64,000 nucleotides of DNA from Neobacillus sp. PS3-34 (GCF_030915465.1 NZ_CP133267.1:992001-1056000); one strand, 5' to 3'; shown: positions 1-10,244, counted from the first letter of the stretch. The notes: generated from the letters alone by a model not told the origin. A program made the numbers and translations.

Positions 1-132
1 GAGAGAAGCGAATAGAACAGTCTCTCCCCCTAAGAATAACCAAAAACCTAAGAATTTATTTTTTGCTTCAAGGGTAGCCTTTTCAGGCGAAGCAGGCCAT
101 GTTTCATACGTGAATTTTTCTTCAGCGTGCAT
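1..132 (-). CDS. ctaE: Cytochrome c oxidase subunit III (N-terminal part, runs off the window)
   Basis: Only the first 44 codons are inside the window. The start ATG overlaps the ctaD stop (TAATG), so the two are translationally coupled. The translation begins MHAEEKFTYETWP and reaches the first membrane helix with LGFWLFLGGETVLFAS, the typical start of Bacillus CtaE. It is a membrane subunit of the caa3-type terminal oxidase. The position directly downstream of ctaD supports the call. The rest of the gene, and the expected ctaF and ctaG, lie before position 1. Confidence 0.93.
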   Translation of the reverse strand, partial: MHAEEKFTYETWPASPEKATLEAKNKFLGFWLFLGGETVLFASL

Positions 133-2000
133 TATGCCTTTACCCCCTTTTCGTTTTCTTCAAGCAAGTCTTCTTTATGGATATGGAAACCGTGATCATC
201 TTTAACCGATCTTACAAACATAGATCCAAAAGTTACTGCCAATCCAAAAATCAATACTGGAAGTCCCCATGTATGGTCATGATGATACATTGCGCCAAAT
301 GCAGCAATGAATAGTCCAAGTGATATCATAAATGGAATGAAAGACGAGTTTGGCATATGGATATCGCCAAGCGGCTCTGCCGGTGTCATTGCTTTCTTGC
401 CTTCCATTTTTTCAAGCCAGTAAGCATCTAAACCGCGGACAAGCGGAAGCTGCTTGAAATTATAGAATGGAGGCGGAGAAGCAATGGCCCATTCAAGCGT
501 TCTTCCGTCGCCCCATGGATCGTTTCCAACTCTAACATTTTTAACAGATGTCATGATGATATTGAACAATAGAACAATAACACCAGCAGCCATAAAGAAC
601 GCTCCAACAGTACTTACCATATTGGCTGTTTCAAAGCCCTGACCTGGTAGGTAAGTAAATACACGACGCGGCATCCCCCATAAACCTAGGAAATGCTGGA
701 TAAAGAAGGTTAAATGGAAGCCAATAAGGAAAAGCCAGAAGGTAATTTTCCCAAGTGTTTCGTTCAACATTGTTCCAAACATTTTAGGCCAATACAAATG
801 TGTACCGGCTAGCAATGCCAATACCACACCACCAACGATAACGTAATGGAAGTGGGCAACAACGAAATAGCTGTCATGATACTGGTAATCGGCTGCAGCA
901 GAAGCAAGCATAACACCAGTTACCCCACCTGCTACGAAAGAAGGAATAAAGGAAACCGCATAAAGCATAGGCGTTGTAAATTTAACGCTTCCTCCCCACA
1001 TCGTAAACAGCCAGTTAAAGATTTTAATACCTGTTGGTACACCAATTGCCATCGTTGCTACCGCAAAAATTGCATTGGCAACAGGTCCTAAACCAGTTGT
1101 AAACATATGGTGAGCCCATACCATGAATCCTAGGAAACCAATCAATACGAGCGCGAAAACCATGGATGAATAACCGAATAAACGCTTACGCGAGAAAATC
1201 GCGAATATTTCAGAAAAAATACCGAATGCAGGAAGTATTAAAATGTAAACTTCAGGGTGTCCGAAGATCCAGAATAAATGCTCCCAGATTACAGTGTTTC
1301 CTCCCATTGTTACTTCGAAGAAATTAGCTCCGAATAAACGGTCAAACGACATAAGCACTAGCCCTACAGTTAATGGAGGGAAAGCGAATAGAATTAGGGC
1401 TGATGTAACAAACGTTGCCCATGTAAACAACGGCATACGCATATAAGTCATGCCCGGAGCACGCATATTAATGATTGTTACTAGGAAATTGATACCCCCG
1501 ATTAATGTACCAAAACCTGAAATTTGCAAACCTAACACGTAAAAATCAATACCATGTCCTTTGGATGCGACTGCCAGTGACGCATAAGAAGTCCAGCCAG
1601 CATCCGGAGCGCCTCCTAAAAACCATGAAAGGTTAAGAAATACTCCTCCAAAGAAAAATAACCAAAACCCTAATGCGTTAACAAATGGGAATGCTACGTC
1701 CCGTGCTCCTATTTGCAATGGCATTACAGCATTCATGAACGCAAAGACAAGCGGCATCGCTGCCAGGAATATCATTGTCGTTCCGTGCATTGTAAGAATT
1801 TCATTATATAACCCGGCACTTACGAAGTCATTGTTTGGTACAGCAAGCTGTATCCGGATAAACATTGCTTCCAATCCGCCAACGACGAAGAAAAATCCGC
1901 CGGCAATAAGATATAGGATGGCGATTTTCTTATGGTCAACAGTTGTTAGAAAGTCCCAGATCGTTGCGCCAAATCCTTGTTTCTTAGCATAGGTACTCAC
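132..2000 (-). CDS. ctaD: Cytochrome c oxidase (caa3-type) subunit I
   Basis: A 622-residue polytopic membrane protein, the catalytic heme-copper subunit that reduces O2 to water and pumps protons. Visible signatures are HGTTMIFL (heme a ligand region), WEHLFWIFGHPEVYI (CuB histidine and the cross-linked Tyr) and HDSYFVVAHFHYV (CuB/heme ligands). Length equals the Bacillus family. The start is GTG, chosen because GGGAGG lies just upstream and the protein then begins MSTYAKKQGFG. It lies between ctaC and ctaE in the ctaCDE(FG) operon. The frame is intact. Confidence 0.97.
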   Translation of the reverse strand: MSTYAKKQGFGATIWDFLTTVDHKKIAILYLIAGGFFFVVGGLEAMFIRIQLAVPNNDFVSAGLYNEILTMHGTTMIFLAAMPLVFAFMNAVMPLQIGARDVAFPFVNALGFWLFFFGGVFLNLSWFLGGAPDAGWTSYASLAVASKGHGIDFYVLGLQISGFGTLIGGINFLVTIINMRAPGMTYMRMPLFTWATFVTSALILFAFPPLTVGLVLMSFDRLFGANFFEVTMGGNTVIWEHLFWIFGHPEVYILILPAFGIFSEIFAIFSRKRLFGYSSMVFALVLIGFLGFMVWAHHMFTTGLGPVANAIFAVATMAIGVPTGIKIFNWLFTMWGGSVKFTTPMLYAVSFIPSFVAGGVTGVMLASAAADYQYHDSYFVVAHFHYVIVGGVVLALLAGTHLYWPKMFGTMLNETLGKITFWLFLIGFHLTFFIQHFLGLWGMPRRVFTYLPGQGFETANMVSTVGAFFMAAGVIVLLFNIIMTSVKNVRVGNDPWGDGRTLEWAIASPPPFYNFKQLPLVRGLDAYWLEKMEGKKAMTPAEPLGDIHMPNSSFIPFMISLGLFIAAFGAMYHHDHTWGLPVLIFGLAVTFGSMFVRSVKDDHGFHIHKEDLLEENEKGVKA

Positions 2001-2031
2001 AATTTTACCTCCCTTTCAACCAATTCCCCTA

Positions 2032-3111
2032 TTATTGCTGAACTTTTAATCCCATTAAGTATTCAGCTAAAGCGTTTAACTCTTCATCAGACATGTCCGG
2101 ATATTTACCTGCCATTTTATTGCCTGGTTTGAATGATTCAGGATTCTTAATCCAATTCTTTAAATCCTTTTTTGTATGAGGCAGAATACCAGCTACACGT
2201 GAACGTTCCCCAAAGTTGGTAAGGTTCGGTGCTACACGGCCTGCTTCAGGTGTTTTGTTTGATGGTGTCACTGCGTGGCAGCCAATACAGCTCTTGTTGA
2301 AAATTGCCTGTCCTTGCTGTGCAAGCTCCGAAGTCGCTTCCTGTGGCTTATTGACAGCTTGCATTGATTTTACCCATCCATTGAACTGAGTACGGTCAAT
2401 CGCTTTTACTTTGAAATCCATTAAAGCATGTGATGGTCCGCAAAGCTCTGCGCATTTTCCGTAAAACAGGTTCCCAGCTTCGTTCGCCTTTTGATTATCG
2501 AATTCGAGCCAGAATTTGTTTACATTTTCCGGGTTCGTATCCAACTTACCTCCAACTGCAGGAATCCAGAAAGAGTGTTTTACATCGGAAGATTTTAAAT
2601 TAAAGTATACTTTTTCATTTGTTGGTACTACTAGCTCCTGGCTTGTAACAAGGCCAAGATCCGGATATTCAAATTCCCACCAATAAAGATTAGAGCGTAC
2701 ATTGACTACAAGCACATTTCTTTTCCCATGGGAATCCTTCTTTTCACTTGGGGACACATCCGCAAGTTTAAAGGTTGCTGCTACAGTTGGAACAGCAAGA
2801 ATTAGAAGTAATAAAATAGGAATAACAGTCCAGATGATCTCTAACTTGTGGTTTCCTTCCACTTGTTTAGGAATCATTTTTTCGTCTTTTCTTCTGAAAC
2901 GGAAAAGAATCAATAAGAAGATAACGGTTACAACAACAATAACCCCAACCATAATAAGTGTACTTAACTTCATCAATCCGTATTGCAATTCTGCAACATC
3001 GCCGGCAGGATTTAACGTGGATAAATACGGTTTTCCTTGCTCACAGCCGGAAAGCACTAGCGCTAAGACCGCAAACAACGGGACAAAACGCCATTTTGCA
3101 AGCTTCTTCAT
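2032..3111 (-). CDS. ctaC: Cytochrome c oxidase subunit II with fused cytochrome c domain (lipoprotein)
   Basis: 359 residues. A lipoprotein signal peptide ends in a lipobox (LVLSGC), followed by two membrane helices. The extracytoplasmic cupredoxin domain carries the CuA site (CAELCGPSH), and a C-terminal cytochrome c domain has the heme motif CIGCH near residue 275. The fusion is what makes the enzyme caa3-type: electrons pass from the bound cytochrome c to CuA and then to CtaD. Length matches B. subtilis CtaC (about 356). It is first in the ctaCDE operon, 31 bp before ctaD. Confidence 0.97.
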   Translation of the reverse strand: MKKLAKWRFVPLFAVLALVLSGCEQGKPYLSTLNPAGDVAELQYGLMKLSTLIMVGVIVVVTVIFLLILFRFRRKDEKMIPKQVEGNHKLEIIWTVIPILLLLILAVPTVAATFKLADVSPSEKKDSHGKRNVLVVNVRSNLYWWEFEYPDLGLVTSQELVVPTNEKVYFNLKSSDVKHSFWIPAVGGKLDTNPENVNKFWLEFDNQKANEAGNLFYGKCAELCGPSHALMDFKVKAIDRTQFNGWVKSMQAVNKPQEATSELAQQGQAIFNKSCIGCHAVTPSNKTPEAGRVAPNLTNFGERSRVAGILPHTKKDLKNWIKNPESFKPGNKMAGKYPDMSDEELNALAEYLMGLKVQQ

Positions 3112-3226
3112 AGCTTAATCAAACCCCTCTTTCACTAATGATTTCTTGTAATGCAATGATCAAATGAATATATTGATGATAAATTCTTCCCGAAGATTCC
3201 TAATCGGGAAGAATCTATTGGCAAAA

Positions 3227-4159
3227 CTATAAAAGTGTGACAATTACCATCGCTACAAACATAATCGTCAAATATTGCAATGAGTATACAAACATCAGTT
3301 TTGCCCACTTTATATCATCTTTGATCTTATATCCATAAATCCCTAAAGCCAGCCAACCTAAGTTCAAAACGGTCGCCAGAATTAGAAATGGGATTCCTAA
3401 AGAAGGAAGGAAAAATGGTATTGGGAGCAATGCAGCTACCCATAGCACAATGTGCCTTTTTGTCGTTTTGAATCCTTTTACTACAGGCAGCATTGGAATT
3501 CCCGCTGCGCGGTATTCCTCTACTCTTCTCATTGCCAATGCATAAAAATGCGGTGGCTGCCAAGCAAACATCAATAAAAAAAGGATCCATGCCATCATAT
3601 CAAGATTTCCATCAACTGCAGCCCAGCCAATCAGAGGAGGAACAGCTCCAGAAATACTCCCGATAATTGTATTGGAAACAAGCTGGCGCTTCGACCACAT
3701 CGTATAAAGAACGACATAACTAAAAACACCTATAAGTCCAATAACCGTTGCAGTCCAGGTAGTAAGGGATAAAAATAATGTTCCTAATACGATAAGAAAG
3801 ATTCCGAGAAGCAAGACTCTGGAAGGATTTATTTTACCTGTAACAGTAGGTCTAGCTTTTGTTCTTTCCATCAAAGGATCGATATCCCGATCATAATAAT
3901 TGTTGATACTGCAAGAACCGGCAATAATTAATGATGAACCCATCAGTGTAAAGAAAATGATATCCAGATTACCCAGAAAACGCTGGCCGCTAAAATGAAG
4001 TGCCAACCATAAACCCGTAAAGGTTGTTATCAAATTGGAATTTACTATTCCAATTTTGATAAGTGCCAGGAAGTCTTTCAATGCATTTGTTTCTTCTATT
4101 TGGAGGCCGGCGGGACCATTTTCCATGGCCGCGTCACTTAAAGCCTTCGAATTGGACAT
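3227..4159 (-). CDS. ctaB: Protoheme IX farnesyltransferase (heme O synthase)
   Basis: 310 residues with about eight or nine predicted membrane helices. It transfers a farnesyl group to heme B to make heme O, the precursor of heme A for CtaD. The prenyltransferase signature [19 protein letters not shown] (about residues 85-105) carries the Mg-diphosphate binding aspartates, and [15 protein letters not shown] is typical of Bacillus CtaB. The start follows AGGAGG at good spacing. It lies upstream of ctaC and divergent from ctaA. Confidence 0.96.
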   Translation of the reverse strand: MSNSKALSDAAMENGPAGLQIEETNALKDFLALIKIGIVNSNLITTFTGLWLALHFSGQRFLGNLDIIFFTLMGSSLIIAGSCSINNYYDRDIDPLMERTKARPTVTGKINPSRVLLLGIFLIVLGTLFLSLTTWTATVIGLIGVFSYVVLYTMWSKRQLVSNTIIGSISGAVPPLIGWAAVDGNLDMMAWILFLLMFAWQPPHFYALAMRRVEEYRAAGIPMLPVVKGFKTTKRHIVLWVAALLPIPFFLPSLGIPFLILATVLNLGWLALGIYGYKIKDDIKWAKLMFVYSLQYLTIMFVAMVIVTLL

Positions 4160-4770
4160 TCTAATTCCTCCTATTCATTTATCACAAAGAGACAACTTGA
4201 AACATGCATTTAAGAAGAAAATGCTATTATATACAGTTTTATTTGTTTCCACTGTAATAAAATTGTTAAATGTCGATATAAAAAAACATATGATAAAACT
4301 AACACTTTCTCTGTATATTAAATCACACTTTTGATCTTTTTTGTGAACTTTTTTTGTATAATTTTCAAATGAAATAATGATAAAGTATCGCAGCCTGTTT
4401 TTATTCCAGCTATGTAGGAGACATTTTAAAGCCAATAAAATAAAACGAGAAAAGACTCATATTAGGCAAAGGGTTAAATCAAATTATCTCGCCCATAAAA
4501 TGGCAATAAAAAAATGACTAAGTTAGTCCTCTTACATTTCTACCATTTTTCCCCGTTGATTTCAACTTATTTCACTATAACAATAGTGAAAACCTCTAAG
4601 TTATTTAAAAGATGAAAATTCTTTAAATATTAATCTAAATAAACTTGCAGAAAACTGTTCTTTTTTGTCATTATTCGTTATGATGAATAAGGGATTTTTC
4701 TAAATCCACATCCATTTAATTATACTGTCAAGTTTATCCTTTGACAAATGATTGAACTATTAACAAGAAG
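4160..4770. other. 611-bp ctaB-ctaA divergent intergenic region
   Basis: No credible coding region was seen; the stretch is very AT-rich with several poly-T and poly-A tracts. It should hold the divergent promoters of ctaB (leftward) and ctaA (rightward). A TATAAT-like hexamer occurs near 4352 and TTGACA occurs at 4741, but no pair with correct spacing could be assigned. In B. subtilis this region binds ResD; no convincing site was recognised here. Confidence 0.5.
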
Positions 4771-4779
4771 GTGAATTTT

Positions 4780-5678
4780 TTGCGTCGATCTTTAAAATGG
4801 TTTGCTGTCGCAACAACCATTGGAATGATTTTTATTTTAATAGGTGGGGCTCTTGTTACGAAAACCGGTTCCGGAATGGGATGCGGAAGATCATGGCCAC
4901 TTTGCAATGGTAAATTTGTTCCAACTCATATAACTCCTCAGCTTGTAATTGAGCTTGCTCACAGGCTTGTATCCGGAAGTGTAGGATTTATGGTTTTGAT
5001 CCTGTCCGTTTGGACATGGAAGGCAATTGGCAATATAAGAGAAACAAAATTTCTATCATTTCTATCCTTTTTCTTCCTCTTGCTGCAGGCGTTGATAGGA
5101 GCAGCAGCAGTAAAATGGGGACAATCAGGCTTTGTGCTGGCCTTGCACTTTGGCATATCGCTAGTTTCGTTTGCGTCAGTATTTTTACTAACCCTTCTCA
5201 TATTCGAGGTAGATAAAAAGTTTGATGCCGATAAACTCATCATAGACAGGCGTATGGGGAGGCATATCATAGGGGTATCCATATACAGCTATGCGGTCAT
5301 CTATACGGGTGCATTGGTTCGCCATACCAAATCGAGCCTTGTATGCCTCGATTGGCCTTATGTGTGAATAGTTCTCCCTCCCTCCCCTCCAATCTGTACG
5401 AGTGGGTTCAAATGGGACACAGAACTGCAGCTGGGTTTATTTTTATCTGGATTGCATATATTACGTATTTAGCTGTAAAAAAATATAAGCATCAAAAAAT
5501 CCTCTATTGGGGCTGGATTATTTCATTTTGCCTTGTATCGCTGCAAGTCATTGCCGGTGCGTTTATTATCATTAGCAGGCTGAATCTTTATGTCGCCTTG
5601 CTGCACGCCTTTTTTATCACCTGCTTGTTTGGTATGTTAAGTTACTTCCTGCTCCTTTATTCAAGAAACCGTGAATAA
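4780..5678 (+). pseudogene. ctaA: Heme A synthase, frameshifted at about 5356
   Basis: CtaA oxidises heme O to heme A in the membrane. The first part (to about 5356) has [20 protein letters not shown], and the second part resumes in another frame with YEWVQMGHRTAAG. Joining them needs one extra base at the GGCC at 5354-5357 (W-P-Y-V-stop becomes W-P-L-C-V-N). This restores about 299 residues, near the B. subtilis length. Start TTG at 4780 is chosen because GAAGG is 8 bp upstream; a GTG at 4771 overlaps that site. Frame loss looks like sequence error, since ctaB and the oxidase are intact and need heme A. Confidence 0.9.
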
Positions 5679-5690
5679 AATCAGATAAGC

Positions 5691-5722
5691 AAAAAGCTGC
5701 CGGAATTGCCGGCAGCTTTTTG
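5691..5722. terminator. Bidirectional intrinsic terminator between ctaA and ftsW
   Basis: AAAAAGCTGCCGG and CCGGCAGCTTTTT form a perfect 13-bp stem around a 5-base loop, with A-tract and T-tract on the two sides. It serves convergent ctaA and ftsW and is the only sequence where pycA usually lies. Confidence 0.9.
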
Positions 5723-5723
5723 T

Positions 5724-6928
5724 TTATGAACGAAATTGATAGACCTTTTGATTTTTAGGAATTGGTTTTTGGTTTGGCAGTGCATGCTGATTTTTATATT
5801 TTCTCTCGTAATTTACAAACATCGATACATTTACTAAAATACCCGTTGCAATTGCAAGCTGTACAAGGGAAGAACCGCCGTAACTGACAAAAGGAAGCGG
5901 AACTCCAGTCAAAGGGATTAACCCTGATACCCCTCCAAGATTAACAAACGACTGGATTCCAATCATGCCAGAAATTCCAATTGCAAGAAGGCTTCCAAAA
6001 GGATCTTTGCATTTCATTGAAATATAAATGCCCTTTAAAACAATATAGCCTAATATAATAACAACAAAACCTACTCCCCATATTCCCAGTTCTTCTGCTA
6101 TGACAGCCATAATGAAATCAGTATGTGGTTCAGGCAGATACCCTAATTTTTGTATGCTTTTTCCAAGGCCAATCCATTGACGCCGCCAGACCCTATAGCA
6201 TAAAGAGAATTTGCCATATGGTATCCAATCCCCTTTTCATCTGAAAAAGGATCGGCAAAGGCCTGAAAACGAGCCATTTTTGTTTTTGAAAATATTTCAT
6301 TTTTCATAACGAGTATAATTGGCAGTAATGCCAATAATCCAATTGTAACTAGTCGGATAATGTTTTTCAGACCCATTCCAGAGGAGAGGATAATCATGAC
6401 GGCAATCGCGAAAATGATGGCATCCGTGCCAAAATCGGGCTGGATCGCAACGGCTAAAATGACAAGAAAAAGATAAATCAGAGGAGGAACTACCCCTTTA
6501 TTGAAATGATTTATGTAGGCTTGTTTTTTAGCGTAAACAGCAGACATGTAGATAATGACAGAAAGCTTAACAAATTCCGACGGCTGAAGGCTGCTGCTTC
6601 CTACCTTAAACCAGCTCTGGGCGTTACCGGCAACATGTCCAAACACAAATAGAGCTCCAAGACCCCCTAATGAAAAAACAACCATAGGAAGAAGGATTTT
6701 GGTGCTTTTCATCGCTTTATAAGGAAAGAGTGCTGATATTACAAAAAACACTGCCGCAACGATAAGGTTTATCTTTTGTTTTTTGTAAAAGAAATCGCTG
6801 GGAAGATCATACCGCTGCATTGCTGTTACCATACTGGCGCTGTAAACCATAATAAGCCCAAAGATTGCCAGCAGTACGATCGCAATAATCAAAGAGTAGT
6901 CATAGGATTTTAATATTTTCTTTAGCAT
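5724..6928 (-). pseudogene. ftsW: Cell-division peptidoglycan polymerase FtsW (SEDS family), frameshifted at about 6168
   Basis: SEDS glycosyltransferase that makes septal peptidoglycan; multi-pass membrane protein. The upstream part (from 6928) has the FtsW start LLAIFGLIMVYSAS and SSSLQPSEFVKL; the downstream part has AVIAEELGIWG and LTGVPLPFVSYGGSS. Between them the frame changes at GGCC 6167-6170. Adding one G (GGGCC) gives GLGLGKSIQKLGYLPEPHTD, the canonical SEDS loop, and a 401-residue protein. FtsW is normally essential, so sequence error is likelier than decay. It sits between ctaA and ylaN as in B. subtilis, but with pycA missing. Confidence 0.93.
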
Positions 6929-7062
6929 CTTATCTCTTCCTTAATTTCAATAGGTTTTATGAATCCATTATAATAGAAAATACAAGCCAATACTTAAGGA
7001 AAAGACATTTTCTTTAAAATAGGAGAAATTAACTGCCCCTGCCCCTTTATTCCCCTGTGAAC

Positions 7063-7102
7063 AAAAAACTCAAACAATCAAGAACCATTGTTTGAGTTTT
7101 TT
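7063..7102 (-). terminator. Intrinsic terminator of ylaN
   Basis: AAAAAACTCAAACAAT pairs with ATTGTTTGAGTTTTTT around an 8-base loop, just past the ylaN stop codon. It separates ylaN from ftsW transcriptionally. Confidence 0.8.
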
Positions 7103-7106
7103 GTTT

Positions 7107-7391
7107 TTATTTTTTTAAGGACGCCTCATGAAGCGAAGACAGTTCTCTTTCCAGTTTGTCTAAAATCGCCTTGCCATCCTGTTCTTCAATTAAACCAAGC
7201 CGAACTGCAAAATCTATCTCTCTCGATAAACCAAACATTTGTGTATCAAGCACCTCTTCATAAAGAGGGCATTGAGGCATCGTAAGGTTATCCATTTGGA
7301 CTTTGATCAGCTTTAATATTTTATCAGCGTCAGCCTGCAGTAAGGCGTATGCTTTTTCCTGATGATTAACAATCATTTCAGACGCCAACAT
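7107..7391 (-). CDS. ylaN: YlaN family protein (iron-homeostasis protein linked to Fur)
   Basis: A 94-residue cytoplasmic protein, nearly identical to YlaN over [20 protein letters not shown] and [16 protein letters not shown]. YlaN proteins of B. subtilis and Staphylococcus are reported to bind iron and Fur and to matter under iron limitation; that is family knowledge. The reading frame extends upstream to 7421, but the start at 7391 (MLASEMIV) has GGGGGG 6-7 bp before it and gives the family length. It is the neighbour of ftsW, as in B. subtilis. Confidence 0.92.
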   Translation of the reverse strand: MLASEMIVNHQEKAYALLQADADKILKLIKVQMDNLTMPQCPLYEEVLDTQMFGLSREIDFAVRLGLIEEQDGKAILDKLERELSSLHEASLKK

Positions 7392-7570
7392 TGATCCCCC
7401 CGTTTCCGAGCGTTTACCCAACTTATCTATAAATTTTACAGTTAAGAGAGTGAAATTGCAAGAAGATTAATGGGATGAAATTAAAAACGAATGCTCAGTC
7501 AAGTTCGTATGACATTCTGTTGATTTGAGGCTATACTCGTAATAGTGTGTAAAAGAATGGGGGAAATAAA

Positions 7571-8068
7571 ATGGAAAGAATCATACAGATAAAAGGCAAT
7601 GTAAAGTATTCCATTACACTGGATCCCGGAGTATGGATTTTCGATGACAGACGAATCGATTTGACCACGTACTTTAAAAAACCTTCTGAGAAGCCAGACG
7701 CCCTAGAAGAATATACAAAAGCAATTTCAAGGCATTGGGACAGGGAAATCATTGAGGGGGCAACAGTGCCTCCGACTTTAAAATCCGAAAAGAGATATCA
7801 AAAAGAACTTGCCTTAACCGGAACTTTCGGCATTCCTTTCAAGCCGTTTCTTGCCAATGCAGAGCCCATGGAAAATGCCTCAAAGCTAATTATTGAAACA
7901 GCAGACGGAAAGGTTGATATTACGCTGGATCAAGCCTATGACCTAATCCTTGGTTTTTCTGAAAACGGTAAGCCTCATTTAACAGATGGACCTGTCCATG
8001 TATTTTTCGGAGATGGCTCCAATCAGGTAGAACCAATTAAACATGTAAAATCCTTTGTGATTGAATAG
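7571..8068 (+). CDS. ylaL: YlaL-like protein of unknown function
   Basis: 165 residues, soluble, no signal peptide or membrane segment. The central part (TLDPGVWIFDDRRIDLTTYF) looks like the Bacillus YlaL family, and the place between ylaN and ylaK is where ylaL lies in B. subtilis. Start ATG follows GGGGGAAATAAA. No catalytic motif was recognised. The name rests on synteny and remembered family similarity, so it is less certain than its neighbours. It is followed by a strong terminator and convergent with ylaK. Confidence 0.65.
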   Translation: MERIIQIKGNVKYSITLDPGVWIFDDRRIDLTTYFKKPSEKPDALEEYTKAISRHWDREIIEGATVPPTLKSEKRYQKELALTGTFGIPFKPFLANAEPMENASKLIIETADGKVDITLDQAYDLILGFSENGKPHLTDGPVHVFFGDGSNQVEPIKHVKSFVIE

Positions 8069-8076
8069 GGCTCCTA

Positions 8077-8108
8077 GAAGGGCGGTTAACCACCGCCCTT
8101 CCGTTTTT
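8077..8108. terminator. Intrinsic terminator between ylaL and ylaK
   Basis: GAAGGGCGG pairs with CCGCCCTTC around a 7-base loop, with CGTTTTT following on the plus strand. It is shared by two convergent genes. Confidence 0.8.
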
Positions 8109-9435
8109 AGAGTAGATCTGCTGCTAGCCGTGCCAGCCCCGACCTTTCTCCTTTTAATAATTTCACATGGCCTGAAACTGCCTCGTTTTTAAATTTTTCC
8201 ACGACATACGTTAATCCGTTATTATAGGCATCTAAATATGGATGGTCTATTTGGTCAGGGTCACCAACCAACACAATTTTGCTTCCCTCACCAACCCGGG
8301 TTAGAATCGTTTTCACTTCATGCTTCGTTAAATTTTGCGCCTCATCTATGATGATAAACTGATCAGGGAGACTTCTTCCCCGTATATAAGTCAATGCTTC
8401 TACTTCTATGGATTTCATTCCAGCCAGGATAGCATCCAAATCTCCAGGCTTTTTGGTATCAAAAAGAAATTCCAAATTATCGAAAATGGGCTGCATCCAC
8501 GGCCTGAGCTTTTCCTGCTTTTCACCCGGAAGATAACCAAGGTCCTTTCCAACAGGTACAATTGGCCTTGCTACTAAAAGTTTTTTGTATTCCCTTAGGT
8601 CTTCCGTTTGCAATAATCCCGATGCTAACGCCAATAAGGTTTTCCCTGTACCTGCTTTCCCAATCAGCGTTACAAGCGGTATATCCTTTCTAAGCAGCAT
8701 TTCTAACGCCAGCGTTTGCTGTACATTACGCGGATGTATACCCCAAATATGTTCTTGGTTAAAAACCAATTTTTTCACTTTTTTACCGCTTTGGTCAACC
8801 ATCCCTAAGGCAGATCCCTTGCCACCGAGAGCATCCTTCATAATGAGTGTCTGATTCGGGTAAAAAGGGTGATTAGCGACTTCTATAAGGGGAAGCTCCC
8901 CTTTTTCATAAAACCTTCCCAGCTTTTCCGCGGGCAAATACACTTCCAAAAAACCTGTATATATTTGTTCCGACTCTATCACCCTGTCACTTAAAAAGTC
9001 CTCAGATATCAGTCCAATAGCATCTGCCTTTACCCTGACAAGTGCATCTTTGCTTACAAGAATAACCAGTTTGCCATTCTCTTTTGACTGCTCCTCTAAA
9101 AATAAATTTTTTGCCACGGCAAGAATACGGTTGTCGTTGGTTTTCTCAATAAAAATATCCTGAAGCTGATGAAAAGAACGATGATTCAGCTCGATTTTTA
9201 AGCTGCCGCCGTTTTCAAGCTTTATTTTTTCATGAAGTTTCCCCATAGACCTAAGGCCGTCGATTAATCTTGAAACATGCCTTGCGTTTCTTCCTACTTC
9301 ATCCATATATCTTTTTTTAGAGTCCACCTCTTCCAATACTACTGCTGGAATGATGACTTCATTGTCTTCAAAAGAGAAAATGGAATACGGGTCCTGCAGT
9401 AAAACGTTTGTGTCTAACACGTATATTTTACTCAA
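8107..9435 (-). CDS. ylaK: PhoH-family ATPase with N-terminal PIN domain
   Basis: 442 residues, exactly the B. subtilis YlaK length. An N-terminal PIN nuclease-like domain (KIYVLDTNVLLQDPYS, with further acidic residues) is followed by a PhoH ATPase domain with Walker A LIGKAGTGKTLLA and Walker B FIIIDEAQN. PIN-PhoH proteins are linked to RNA processing; the exact substrate is not known here. The start is a TTG at 9435 with GGGAGG 7-8 bp upstream. The frame stays open to 9543, but those extra residues are not conserved. Confidence 0.9.
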   Translation of the reverse strand: MSKIYVLDTNVLLQDPYSIFSFEDNEVIIPAVVLEEVDSKKRYMDEVGRNARHVSRLIDGLRSMGKLHEKIKLENGGSLKIELNHRSFHQLQDIFIEKTNDNRILAVAKNLFLEEQSKENGKLVILVSKDALVRVKADAIGLISEDFLSDRVIESEQIYTGFLEVYLPAEKLGRFYEKGELPLIEVANHPFYPNQTLIMKDALGGKGSALGMVDQSGKKVKKLVFNQEHIWGIHPRNVQQTLALEMLLRKDIPLVTLIGKAGTGKTLLALASGLLQTEDLREYKKLLVARPIVPVGKDLGYLPGEKQEKLRPWMQPIFDNLEFLFDTKKPGDLDAILAGMKSIEVEALTYIRGRSLPDQFIIIDEAQNLTKHEVKTILTRVGEGSKIVLVGDPDQIDHPYLDAYNNGLTYVVEKFKNEAVSGHVKLLKGERSGLARLAADLL

Positions 9436-9645
9436 TCTGATGCCTCCCGTTTCTCTGTTCTTTTGGCCTTCTAGCACCTGTTTGTCGGTACAACTTTGGT
9501 AAAATATATGTTTATCGGGATAAAGATAGAAGGATTTTAGCACAATAAATGATAATCAATTCATTCATTTACCTTATTTGGACTAAAAGGATGGAGTAGG
9601 CCTATAGCTACAGGCACAATAAGGAAAATTTTGCGGGGGGTTACA

Positions 9646-10230
9646 ATGAGGAACTTCTTAACAGTGTTGCTGGCAGTCATGGTTCTTTCCAGCTGCAATA
9701 CAAACAATACGAGTGAGAAAAGTGCAGATCCAAAGATTGTGCAAGTTAAAAACAGCTATATACAAAATGTTGACAGGAAATCCGGACAGGAAATTTCCAG
9801 ACACTTAGTTGAGCTTGCCACCAGCATACCGAATGTACATGATGCAGCCGCAGTTGTTATAGGAAGGTATGCCATTGTTGGAATTGACGTAAATTCAAAT
9901 ATTGAGAGGTCTCAAGTTGGCTCGATAAAGTATTCTGTTGCCGAAAGTTTAAGGAAAGATCCACATGGCGCCAAAGCGGTAGTTGTAGCTGATCCAGATA
10001 TAACGGCCAGACTTAGGGAAATCTCTCAGGATGTCAAAAACGGAAGACCAGTGCAAGGAATTATTAATGAACTAGCGGATATTACTGGCAGATTGATGCC
10101 AGAGGTGCCTGGGGACATAATCAATCCGAGTCCAAAAAACGCAACAGAAGAACCTAAAAAGAAACTGCAAAATAAAGAGAAGAAGAATCTCGAGAGAAAA
10201 CAAGAGGAAGAGTCGAAATATCACAAATAA
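9646..10230 (+). CDS. ylaJ: YhcN/YlaJ family sporulation lipoprotein
   Basis: 194 residues. A signal peptide with lipobox VLSSC (residues about 12-16) precedes a YhcN/YlaJ domain (NVHDAAAVVIGRYAIVGIDV) and a charged Lys/Glu-rich tail. Members of the family are spore or forespore membrane lipoproteins. The start ATG at 9646 is preferred over an upstream TTG at 9631 because GCGGGGGG lies 6-7 bp before it. It is divergent from ylaK, as in B. subtilis. Confidence 0.87.
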   Translation: MRNFLTVLLAVMVLSSCNTNNTSEKSADPKIVQVKNSYIQNVDRKSGQEISRHLVELATSIPNVHDAAAVVIGRYAIVGIDVNSNIERSQVGSIKYSVAESLRKDPHGAKAVVVADPDITARLREISQDVKNGRPVQGIINELADITGRLMPEVPGDIINPSPKNATEEPKKKLQNKEKKNLERKQEEESKYHK

Positions 10231-10244
10231 ACTGTTTTAAAAGA

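Noticed and set aside
4175..4435. 86-codon frame on the minus strand in the ctaB-ctaA spacer
   Set aside because: Very AT-rich, Asn/Phe/Ile-biased product with no ribosome site; a chance frame in a promoter region.
5354..5360. Programmed ribosomal frameshifting as an explanation for ctaA, pdhA, ptsI and others
   Set aside because: No slippery heptamer, stimulatory fold or shared design; the families are single-frame in all known Bacillus. Sixteen independent programmed shifts are not credible.
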